64,000 bases of DNA from assembly GCA_964584785.1 (NCBI GenBank), contig CAZPBY010000035.1, positions 1 to 64,000 of the forward strand, read 5' to 3'. Position numbers and translations under genes: made by a program. Source of the DNA: JAHFTY01 sp964584785 (GTDB taxonomy: Bacteria; Acidobacteriota; Terriglobia; 20CM-2-55-15). Shown piece after piece: positions 9,133 through 16,897 of the stretch (position 1 is its first letter; each line of letters opens with the position of its first letter). The notes beneath the pieces were generated by a model, which made no database searches, was not told where the DNA came from, and was given only the letters and a program-made list of their open reading frames with translations.

Positions 9133-9160
9133 CGCCGACAGGCACCTGTGCGTGTCGGCG
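9133..9160 (+). promoter_or_regulatory. Leader hairpin before secreted protein gene
   Basis: An eight-base-pair stem cgccgaca/tgtcggcg with a 12-base loop, ending 35 bases before the ATG at 9196. It could be a terminator of upstream transcription without a U-run or a 5' leader structure. No riboswitch class is recognised. Confidence 0.3.
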
Positions 9161-9195
9161 GAAAACACAATCGGATCTTAGGCAGGAGATCAACA

Positions 9196-12189
9196 ATGCA
9201 GGAAGCATTCAACCGACAAAAGAGTCGGACAATTAAAACTGCGCGCTTGATGTGCGCGGTTATCGTTTTGGTGCTGGTGGCGATTTCGACCGTCAGCGCA
9301 ACAATTGGACCGCCGCGAACTGCAACCGCGGTGGCGTCCATTCATATCGATAAAAACAGTTACATTGCCGGACAGGCCCTGACGATTTCGGGCGAAGGCT
9401 TTTCGGCTCTCGAAAGCGTCATGTTGCGCGTGGCTCACAGTGATGGCTCCGGGTTCGCGCCATGGTGGGTCTACGCGGACGCGACCGGCGCCTTCAGCTG
9501 CACCTGGACGCTTCCTTCCGGCGATGTCGGCGCGAACTATATCGTCACGGCCAGCGGCTCGTCGGGCGAAACCGCGCAAGCCGCATTCACGCGCAAAGCG
9601 TCCATGACCATGGTTCGGGCGGGTAGCGCTCTGCAAGTCCAGGCGGAAGGATTCAATGCCAACGAACCCGTCACCGTTCAACTCAGCGATAATTCCGCTT
9701 CCGCTACCTTCGTCAGCGATAGCGAGGGACGGATCAGCGGAACTTTGGAAGTCGCATCTCCGCAGGTCAGCACCAGCCCCATGACTGCGACAGCGGTCTC
9801 CACCGCGTCATTCGTTGCGGCCAGCGTCACGACGATCCCGTCGGGCTTTTTTGCTGTCCTCGACCAGCAGGGTCCGAACGACCCCGGCGTCCAGGATCAA
9901 AGTGACCTGACGCAGATGGCTCGCGACAACACAGACCCGAGTCTGTACAAGTTGTTCTGGAGCTGGGATTCCACAGCTCAGTGGGTGAGCAGTGGCAATA
10001 CGGGTGATGCCTGCGCCCTATTCGATAGCGATGGCGACGGCAATATCAACTATGCCGTTTGCGTAGAAATCGCAAACGTGGGTGGAAATCCGTTAGTGGT
10101 AGCGCAGACATCGATATCTCCCACCGCCTGGACATGTTCGGATGCGAAGAACGATCGATGCACTCAGCCCACAGCCAGACCCATCGTGGTGAGCGGTGTG
10201 ACTCAGGTTAAGGCGGGACCACTTGGAAATGTGTCTAACAGTTCCGGAAACCTGATCACCGACACGGATCCGTTCAGTCCGGTCGGATCGAACTATCCGA
10301 ATGACTCCACGATCGAAGTGGATATCCTGAAGAGCTATGTTCCCAACTCCGTGCTCGTCAATGTCTGTTCATACCCTTCAGCAGGAAATGGCGGTAATAA
10401 CAATCCCTTCGATTGCATCGTCGCACCCGGCGGAGGATTTCTGAGAATCGCGAAAGACGCGGGTGGCGCAACCGATCCATTCACGTTTACGGTTTCGCCG
10501 ATTCCCAGCGGACAATCCCCGACCGTCCCCGTGAACGGCGGCTCAACGAGCTTGCCGATCGGCGTGGCAAACGGCAGCGGGGCAAAAGGCGAAACAATTA
10601 CGGAAACCGTTCCGGCCAACTGGACTCTCACCGGCGCGAGTTGCAAACTTGAAGATGGAATCACTTCAACGGGAACCTTCGACGCGAGTTCACACGCAAT
10701 ATCCGCCATCACCATCGAGTCCGGCAAGACGACGACGTGTACCTTCGTCAATTCCAAACTAAGCGGCACACTGAAAGTCATCAAGCATGTCGACTCGACG
10801 TATGGTGGCAGCAAAGTGGCCGCCGACTTTACCTACAGCCTTGGCGACGGCAGTGCCGTAACCGCCGACAGCGGCTCCGAGACGGGCAAGACCTACACAC
10901 GCAATGCCGGATCAAGCTACAACGTCACGGAGAATGGCGTTCCTCTGGCTGGTTACACGACGACTTATAGTTCGGATTGCAGCGGTACCATCTCGGCCAC
11001 TACGCCGAAGACTTGCACGATCACGAACACGGCCCAGGCGGCTCACCTCAAAATTGTCAAGGTCATGAAGAATGACAACGGCGGCAATAAGGCGGCCGGT
11101 GACTTCTCGGGCACGATTACAGGCGTCACTGCAATCGGCGGCAATACCTGGACGGGAACGGCAAGCCCCGGTGTCGACAAGACTCTATCTTCCGTCGGCA
11201 GCTACAACATCGCCGAAAATGACCCGACTCCGCTCGGTTATACCGTGTCTTATTCTCCCGAATGCTCGGGCACAATCGTCCTCGGGCAGACCATCACTTG
11301 CACCATTACGAATGACGATGTCGCGCCAAAGCTCACCGTAACCAAGACGGTGGTGAATAACGATGGCGGGACAAAGCAGGTGAGCGATTTCGCGCTGTCG
11401 GTCAACGGCACTTCGGTCACGAGTGGTGTTGCGAAGGAATTCGCGGCGAACGTGCTTCTGACGGCCAGTGAAGTAAACCTGTCAGGCTATGCTCCATCGT
11501 CCTGGGGTGGAGACTGCGCCGCGAACGGTACCATTACACTAAAGCCGGGCGACAACAAGACCTGTACAATCACCAATGACGATATTCGGCCCAAACTGAC
11601 CGTCACCAAGGTCGTCAAAAATGACCATGGTGGAACAAAGCAGGTTTCCGACTTCCCGCTAAGTGTCGGCGGCACTTCCGTCACGAGCGGCGTGCAAACC
11701 GGCTTTAGTGCTGGAACGTACGTCGTGAGCGAAGTCAACAACTTCACATCCGATTACAGCGGCGTGATTACGGGCGATTGCGCGTCCGACGGAACCATCA
11801 CACTAAGCGCCGGCGATGTGAAAAGCTGCACGATCACCAACACGGAGAAGAAGGGGACGCCTTCGGGAACTACCTTCCAAAGCTGGCTGGTCCATGACAC
11901 TGTGACCGTCAGCGGTTTGAAGGGCACTCAAGGTACGTCTGCCGGGAGTATCGTTTTCACACTGTACTCCGATGCCGCATGCACAACAGGCGCGGTTGGC
12001 TCAAACACGGTGTCGATGATTATCGGCAGCGGCGGTGGTTCGACCGTCGCTACGAACACCGGCGTCGCCGTGACAAGCCCCGGAACGTATTACTGGGGAA
12101 TTCACTATGCCGGAGACGCCAACAACGACGGGTTTGACTTGTGTAACGAGTCGACTCAAATCGTTGCAAAGGACGCCAAAAACCCGTAG
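9196..12189 (+). CDS. Large secreted protein with prealbumin-like (SpaA/DUF-type) repeats
   Basis: A 997-residue exported protein. The ATG at 9196 follows an aggag and begins a basic n-region plus the hydrophobic LMCAVIVLVLVAISTVSA signal peptide. An N-terminal beta-domain (about 35-200) is followed by a unique region with Asp-rich DSDGDGNINY. Then come at least five tandem domains of about 75-90 residues, each ending in a variant of KTCTITNDD and starting LTVTKVVKNDHGG. The last 100 residues form another Ig-like domain. Repeats of this kind occur in surface or cell-wall proteins. No sortase signal or membrane anchor is seen at the C-terminus, so it is probably secreted or outer-surface associated. 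Role unknown. Confidence 0.8.
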   Translation: MQEAFNRQKSRTIKTARLMCAVIVLVLVAISTVSATIGPPRTATAVASIHIDKNSYIAGQALTISGEGFSALESVMLRVAHSDGSGFAPWWVYADATGAFSCTWTLPSGDVGANYIVTASGSSGETAQAAFTRKASMTMVRAGSALQVQAEGFNANEPVTVQLSDNSASATFVSDSEGRISGTLEVASPQVSTSPMTATAVSTASFVAASVTTIPSGFFAVLDQQGPNDPGVQDQSDLTQMARDNTDPSLYKLFWSWDSTAQWVSSGNTGDACALFDSDGDGNINYAVCVEIANVGGNPLVVAQTSISPTAWTCSDAKNDRCTQPTARPIVVSGVTQVKAGPLGNVSNSSGNLITDTDPFSPVGSNYPNDSTIEVDILKSYVPNSVLVNVCSYPSAGNGGNNNPFDCIVAPGGGFLRIAKDAGGATDPFTFTVSPIPSGQSPTVPVNGGSTSLPIGVANGSGAKGETITETVPANWTLTGASCKLEDGITSTGTFDASSHAISAITIESGKTTTCTFVNSKLSGTLKVIKHVDSTYGGSKVAADFTYSLGDGSAVTADSGSETGKTYTRNAGSSYNVTENGVPLAGYTTTYSSDCSGTISATTPKTCTITNTAQAAHLKIVKVMKNDNGGNKAAGDFSGTITGVTAIGGNTWTGTASPGVDKTLSSVGSYNIAENDPTPLGYTVSYSPECSGTIVLGQTITCTITNDDVAPKLTVTKTVVNNDGGTKQVSDFALSVNGTSVTSGVAKEFAANVLLTASEVNLSGYAPSSWGGDCAANGTITLKPGDNKTCTITNDDIRPKLTVTKVVKNDHGGTKQVSDFPLSVGGTSVTSGVQTGFSAGTYVVSEVNNFTSDYSGVITGDCASDGTITLSAGDVKSCTITNTEKKGTPSGTTFQSWLVHDTVTVSGLKGTQGTSAGSIVFTLYSDAACTTGAVGSNTVSMIIGSGGGSTVATNTGVAVTSPGTYYWGIHYAGDANNDGFDLCNESTQIVAKDAKNP

Positions 12190-12246
12190 CAGCGACTCAA
12201 CGGGCGGGGTTGCACAAAAAGCGTGCTAACTGGGTACTACGTCTGC

Positions 12247-12352
12247 TGTAGCGGCGGTCTATGACGTCTATGACCGCCGGCTTTAGGCTATCTCGATGTA
12301 AACATGTGTTCATGACGAGCCATAAAACCGGCGGTCATAGACCGCCGCTACA
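12247..12352. repeat. REP-like inverted repeat
   Basis: tgtagcggcggtctatgac at 12247-12265 is exactly complementary to the right arm ending at 12352, and the neighbouring gtctatgaccgccgg (12266-12280) also has its exact complement next to the right arm. The two arms of about 34 bases can form one long hairpin, or each can fold on itself, because cggcggtc and gaccgccg occur within each arm. It lies between two genes and holds no coding sense; a mobile REP/BIME-like element is likely, and it may also end transcription. Confidence 0.65.
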
Positions 12353-12467
12353 ACAGAACCCGCCCCGCGACACTTTTTCTGCAAAGCCGAATCGACGGGG
12401 TTTGATGCCGCACAGCCTCTTTCTTATCCTCTATCCTCCCCGGCGGTCGGATCCGGTGGATCACCTT

Positions 12468-14042
12468 CTATCTAGCCGCCACCTTCAGCATCACGACGCC
12501 GTGCCTGGGCACGGTCGCCGTGTAGGATTCACCGGAGAGTGCAACATCGGCATGAGCCCAGAGGTCGCGTGCCCTGAGCGTTGACGAAGTGAGACCCAGA
12601 TCCTTCAGGGGGACCGTGATCTTCGTTTCGGCGTCGCCGCGATTAAAGAATGCGACTGCCGCTGTCTTATCCGCGAGTTGCTTGGTCAACACGAGCGTCG
12701 ACGCCGTGTCGTAAACGTTCTTCGGCGGCGCCACCAGCTTGTCCTGATCCACGGCGATCACTTCCGAGTTCATCAGGATGCTTTTGATCTCGTCGGTCAT
12801 TGTGCGGAGATCGTTGCCCGCCAGCAGCGGCGCGGAGAGCATCGACCACAGCGACATATGGAGGCGATACTCGTCTCCGCTCATTCCGCCGTTGCCGATT
12901 TCAAGCATGTCCGGATCGTTAAATACGCCGGGCCGCATCGTGAGCGAGATATCCATCTGGGTGAATCCGGGCCGGCCCTGCACGGGATTTGGCACAGCGG
13001 GACCAAAGCCGATGCGATCGAGCGACTGCCAGCGATCTCTGATGTCCCCGGTCGTTCGCCACAAGTTGCCGCCAACCTGTGCTCCCCACTTCCACACCTC
13101 GTTGCGTCCATACTGGCACAGGCTGTACACGATCGGCCGTCCGGCCTTCAGGAGTGCGTCACCCATTTTTTGATAGACAGCTTGCATGTCGGAGTCTTTG
13201 TAGATCTGCGAAGCGCTGCACCAGTCATACTTCAGATAATCGAAGCCCCAGGCCGCCCATTGTTTGGCGTCTTGCTCTTCATGCCCGTAGCTGCCTTCGT
13301 ATCCGGCGCAGGTCTTCGGGCCAGGCGAGGAGTAGATGCCGATCTTCAATCCCTTCGAATGGACGTAGTCGGCCAGCGCCTTCATGTCGGGGAATTTGGA
13401 GTTCGTCGTGAAGTTGCCGTTCTTGTCCCGCCCCTGGCCTTCCCATGTATCGTCGATATTGATGTAGATGTAGCCTGCCCGAGCCATGCCGCTGGAGACC
13501 ATCGCATCGGCCATGCCGCGCACGTCGGCGTCGGTGACGCGGCCGGCAAACTTGTTCCAACTGTTCCAGCCCATGGGCGGCGTGCGGACCAAACCGTTAT
13601 CGGGTACGTCGTGTAGCGCGGGCAGCGGCATCGGACGCACGGTGGTTTCATTGACACGCACCAACTCGCCGGCAGTCGGATTCGGACCGCGGCCTGTGAG
13701 CGTGAACGATCCATTGCCGCCCTCGACTTTGCCCTCATAAGTCAGGCGCGTCGGATTCGGCTGCGTACCTGCCGGCGGAATAATCACGACCATATGAAGC
13801 ACGCCGTCTTTGAAGTTACCTTCACTGAGGTCGCGCTGTCCCTGCTTGCCGGTGACCGTCTCGCCGTCCTGCTTCAACTCAAAATAGGTTTCCTGGAAAG
13901 TTCCATCGGCGCGCGGCACGCGGAAGGCCCAGAATCCGGACACGTTCGACTGCACAGCGCCTGATGGCGCACGCTCCAACGACACTGCCAGCGAAGCCAA
14001 AACAAAGACAGCAACACACGCCACAAAGACGACGCGTTTCAT
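12468..14042 (-). CDS. Secreted alpha-galactosidase, glycoside hydrolase family 27
   Basis: A 524-residue exported enzyme. The start has a good Shine-Dalgarno (gaggag, 7-base spacing) and a signal peptide (MKRVVFVACVAVFVLASLAV). Residues about 30-120 form a small beta-domain often found before acidobacterial hydrolases. The GH27 barrel starts at TPPMGWNSWNKF. The nucleophile Asp is in YLKYDWCS and the acid/base Asp in TTGDIRDRW. A C-terminal beta-sandwich with LRARDLWAHADV completes the usual fold. GH27 enzymes remove terminal alpha-galactosyl (or alpha-N-acetylgalactosaminyl) groups from plant or microbial glycans, presumably in the periplasm or outside. It is a single gene, next to no sugar transporter. 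Confidence 0.92.
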   Translation of the reverse strand: MKRVVFVACVAVFVLASLAVSLERAPSGAVQSNVSGFWAFRVPRADGTFQETYFELKQDGETVTGKQGQRDLSEGNFKDGVLHMVVIIPPAGTQPNPTRLTYEGKVEGGNGSFTLTGRGPNPTAGELVRVNETTVRPMPLPALHDVPDNGLVRTPPMGWNSWNKFAGRVTDADVRGMADAMVSSGMARAGYIYINIDDTWEGQGRDKNGNFTTNSKFPDMKALADYVHSKGLKIGIYSSPGPKTCAGYEGSYGHEEQDAKQWAAWGFDYLKYDWCSASQIYKDSDMQAVYQKMGDALLKAGRPIVYSLCQYGRNEVWKWGAQVGGNLWRTTGDIRDRWQSLDRIGFGPAVPNPVQGRPGFTQMDISLTMRPGVFNDPDMLEIGNGGMSGDEYRLHMSLWSMLSAPLLAGNDLRTMTDEIKSILMNSEVIAVDQDKLVAPPKNVYDTASTLVLTKQLADKTAAVAFFNRGDAETKITVPLKDLGLTSSTLRARDLWAHADVALSGESYTATVPRHGVVMLKVAAR

Positions 14043-14252
14043 AGACGACTCCTCAAACGGAACGACAGTTTAGATCTGAAGCAATTGTACTTGCCAGATG
14101 GTATTGATCCATTCATTTCGGTCAGCTGATCGGAGAGCGACGAGTTCGGTCTCGTCGCCTGGTCTAAGCGATGCAGTCCGAAGCGAGGCAAACTCATTTT
14201 TTGTGATGGCCCGCATCCAGTGCAGGCAATTCGTGAGAAAATATTGGAGCGA

Positions 14253-14441
14253 ATGCTTCAGAAAACCGTCCGCAAACATCCCCTCAACGATCCTGCAGCG
14301 CCGCTGCGAGATCTGGCGTATTGGCTCGAAAAGACTCCGGGCGAACGGCTATCGGCCATTCAACGACTCCGCGAACAGCAACATGCAAATCGAGCGCGAC
14401 TTCAAAGAGTTGCTTCTATTACTCAACTCTCATCGCGTTGA
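14253..14441 (+). CDS. Small partner protein of nucleotidyltransferase module 1
   Basis: A 62-residue basic helical protein. The motif LRDLAYWLEKTPGERLSAIQ followed by RLREQQHANRARLQRVA is recurrent in small genes placed just before minimal nucleotidyltransferases. It overlaps the nucleotidyltransferase gene by 59 bases in another frame, so the two are coupled. By analogy with MNT/HEPN-like or AbiE-like pairs it may be an antitoxin or regulator, but no such activity has been shown for this family as far as I know. Start chosen at the ATG giving MLQKTVRKHPLND; an ATG at 14220 is also possible. Confidence 0.6.
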   Translation: MLQKTVRKHPLNDPAAPLRDLAYWLEKTPGERLSAIQRLREQQHANRARLQRVASITQLSSR

Positions 14442-14829
14442 GTATCTCGTGGTCGGCGCCTACGCTTTAGCGTTCCATGGCGCGCCGCGATTCACGGGAG
14501 ACCTGGACGTTTTCGTTCGGCCGGATTCTGCCAATGCCGCGCGCCTGATGGACGCTCTTACGGAGTTTGGTTTTGGTTCGGTGGGATTGTCCCGGAAAGA
14601 CTTCGAGCAACCGGATCAGGTCGTGCAACTCGGTGTACCGCCTGTCCGCGTCGACCTGATCACCGGAATCAGTGGTGTCTCCTGGGACGAAGCCGATGCT
14701 GGGGCGGTTCATGCGAATCTCGACGACGTCCCCGTTCGCTTCATCGGCCGGGATCACCTTGTCATCAATAAGCGTGCAGCGGGCCGGAAGAAGGATCTGG
14801 CGGATCTTGAAGCGCTTGGCGAAGACTGA
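14383..14829 (+). CDS. Minimal nucleotidyltransferase, module 1
   Basis: A 148-residue protein of the nucleotidyltransferase superfamily. The core LVVGAYALAFHGAPRFTGDL supplies the G-x-(Y/S) helix and the first Asp of the D-x-D pair (GDLDVFV). A later Asp strand (VRVDLITG) and a basic tail (KRAAGRKKDLADLEAL) complete the usual set. Such proteins transfer NMP groups to proteins or RNA in some toxin-antitoxin systems, but the target here is unknown. The gene starts inside its small partner gene. It is followed by an ECF sigma gene 82 bases on, which is probably unrelated. Confidence 0.8.
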   Translation: MQIERDFKELLLLLNSHRVEYLVVGAYALAFHGAPRFTGDLDVFVRPDSANAARLMDALTEFGFGSVGLSRKDFEQPDQVVQLGVPPVRVDLITGISGVSWDEADAGAVHANLDDVPVRFIGRDHLVINKRAAGRKKDLADLEALGED

Positions 14830-14911
14830 AAGATCCTGAACGACCGCTCGATGGCGTTACGCTGACGCTGAAGGTGAGATATTGTTGCGGCGTTCAATAA
14901 AACCAGGGAGA

Positions 14912-15505
14912 ATGCCGGTCCTTCCGAGACTTCATGTGAACAGCACTCCTCCACCGGATCTGACACAGCTCTTGCTGGCATGGAACAATGGTGATCGAGC
15001 CGCACTCGATCAGCTGATGCCGGTGGTGTATGACGAACTTCGACGCCTCGCGCGGCGATATATGCGGCAGGAAGACCCTGCGCACACGCTTCAGGCCACG
15101 GCCCTGGTCAACGATGTGTACATCCGGCTGGTGGACCAAAAACGCGTGAATTGGCAAAATCGGGCTCACTTTTTCGGTGCGGCGTCACAGATGATCCGGC
15201 GCTTGCTCGTCGAGCATGCACGCGCGCGCCATCGCCTCAAACGCGGCGGCAATGCGTGGAGAGTAACTTTTCATGATGATCTTAATGCGGTGGTGCCGGT
15301 GCAGCTTGATGTGGTTGCTCTCGATGCTGCGCTGAGCAAAATGGCTCAACTGGACCCACAGCAAGAGCGGATTGTTGAACTTCGATTTTTTACCGGCCTT
15401 TCGATTGAAGAAACTGCCGAGGCTCTGAGTATTTCTCCCGCCACCGTCAAACGCGACTGGGTTACCGGACGAGCGTGGCTCTATCGCGAAATGACATCCA
15501 GGTAA
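14912..15505 (+). CDS. ECF RNA polymerase sigma factor (acidobacterial Sig-70_X6/TIGR02999-type)
   Basis: A 197-residue sigma-70 factor. Region 2 is visible as AWNNGDRAALDQLMPVVYDE with LRRLARRYMR and the HTLQATALVNDVYIRL block. Region 4 is IVELRFFTGLSIEETAEALS with the recognition helix ISPATVKRDW. This subfamily is normally followed directly by a Ser/Thr kinase gene; here the next gene is a small secreted protein, so the pair has been lost or separated. Start at ATG 14912 (an upstream TTG at 14882 is in frame). Targets unknown. Confidence 0.88.
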   Translation: MPVLPRLHVNSTPPPDLTQLLLAWNNGDRAALDQLMPVVYDELRRLARRYMRQEDPAHTLQATALVNDVYIRLVDQKRVNWQNRAHFFGAASQMIRRLLVEHARARHRLKRGGNAWRVTFHDDLNAVVPVQLDVVALDAALSKMAQLDPQQERIVELRFFTGLSIEETAEALSISPATVKRDWVTGRAWLYREMTSR

Positions 15506-15601
15506 CCGTTCTCATTTCGTGTGAGCCGATTTTCGCGCAGAAGGCGCCATTACTCCTGCAGGCAATTCGGGAGATCCAAAATCGCTCAAAAAGGAGACAA
15601 G

Positions 15602-16093
15602 ATGTTTAGCCATTCAGTTTCAAATCGAACACTCGTCGTAATTTCAGTGGCATTGCTGTTCGCAGTTGCTGTAGCGACCGCCTTGGCGAAAGAGGGTGAC
15701 GGGCGGAGGGGAACGATCCATGTAACTAAGGAGTGCTCGCACTACCGTGGCAACGCCGGCGGCTACTGCACGATCGTGTCCTCGAACATCCCCAGTATTC
15801 CGCCGGGTTCGCAAGTTTTCTATACACAGGCCGCCAATGCCCCAAACCCGAATGATCCGTTTGTCACCGAGTACAATTCCATTCCTCTGGATAGTAACGT
15901 CGTGCTCCTGGTTACGACCGCTGACTGGGCTGTCGGCCGTTGCACGTTGAATCTGCTTGCCACCGGACTCTGCACGTTCTCCGACGGAACCGGCCGACTG
16001 GCGGGGTTCAGCGCCCGTATCGATGTGACGCCAGCTGGAAATGTGTTCAGATGGGAAGGGTCGTACAGCTTCAGTGCGAAGCCTACAGATTAG
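15602..16093 (+). CDS. Small secreted protein, unknown function
   Basis: A 163-residue exported protein. An aaggag lies 7-8 bases before the ATG and the first 30 residues are a clear signal peptide (NRTLVVISVALLFAVAVATALA). The mature part has four Cys (KECSHY, GGYCTIV, GRCTLNL, GLCTFS), so disulfides are likely. A beta-rich end with NVFRWEGSYSF resembles small beta-barrel secreted proteins found near ECF sigma genes in this phylum. No family named. It follows the ECF sigma gene by about 100 bases and may be its target. Confidence 0.65.
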   Translation: MFSHSVSNRTLVVISVALLFAVAVATALAKEGDGRRGTIHVTKECSHYRGNAGGYCTIVSSNIPSIPPGSQVFYTQAANAPNPNDPFVTEYNSIPLDSNVVLLVTTADWAVGRCTLNLLATGLCTFSDGTGRLAGFSARIDVTPAGNVFRWEGSYSFSAKPTD

Positions 16094-16153
16094 CGCCGAA
16101 TGCGGCGCCGCCGCTGCGCTACCGATTCATTATTACAGTGCAATAGACTAAAG

Positions 16154-16651
16154 CTACTTTTTGCGGCGGATGTAGGTGACGTGCGTGACGCCCATGATCT
16201 TGCCGTCCTTGTCCATGCGGATGTACTCGTTGTTGATCGTGTTGTTGTCGTCCGACAACGTGTTGATCACCACCTGGGTCAACACGCCGTCCCGCTTGTT
16301 ATAGATGCGGATGCTCTTCGAGTTGATGATCTCAACGGCGGTTTCGGCGCCCGGCTGACCGGTGACGGGGCGGTACACACCGTCGAACAGCGTCACGTAG
16401 CTCCAGTCGCTGGCGGGATTGCTCGGGTTGCTGACGGTGAGTTTGCTGCCGCCTTTCTCGTAGAGTTCGTAGGTCATGACATTGTTGGGGTTGGTCGAGT
16501 TGTCCCAAACCCCGAATCGCGCCGTTCGCGGGTCAGTCTTGTCGTCGCCCTTGGCCTGACCTCGGGCCGGTGTCTGGGCAACGTCCGGCCTGGCAGTGAA
16601 AAGCGCGGCAGTGAAGATGGCAGTGCAAACAAGCAGTTTTCGAATTCGCAT
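16154..16651 (-). CDS. Small secreted protein, unknown function
   Basis: A 165-residue exported protein beginning MRIRKLLVCTAIFTAALF, cut near DVAQT. The mature part looks like a beta-sheet domain with DPRTARFGVWDNSTNPNN and a run VVINTLSDDNNTINNEYIRM, resembling lipocalin-like secreted proteins of soil bacteria. It converges with the small secreted gene at 16093. The start is the internal ATG at 16651, because the upstream part would hide the signal peptide. Nothing suggests an enzyme. Confidence 0.6.
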   Translation of the reverse strand: MRIRKLLVCTAIFTAALFTARPDVAQTPARGQAKGDDKTDPRTARFGVWDNSTNPNNVMTYELYEKGGSKLTVSNPSNPASDWSYVTLFDGVYRPVTGQPGAETAVEIINSKSIRIYNKRDGVLTQVVINTLSDDNNTINNEYIRMDKDGKIMGVTHVTYIRRKK

Positions 16652-16897
16652 CGATTCAATCCTTCCGTAGAATTTCGGTACTCGGAAAACCAAGTGAGCA
16701 TACTCAATACGGCGCCGCGCTGCAACGATGGTCGATGGGCAGCGCGCGTCTGTGTCATCTTGCCGGGCGGGACTGGGTGAGACCTGTTCCTTTCAGATAC
16801 ATTATCCTCCCCCGATGGTTGTTTCTTTGGCACAGTATCCGGGTTCAATGTATGCTCGGCGGGAAAATCAATCCGCAAGCGGAAAGGATGCCCATCC

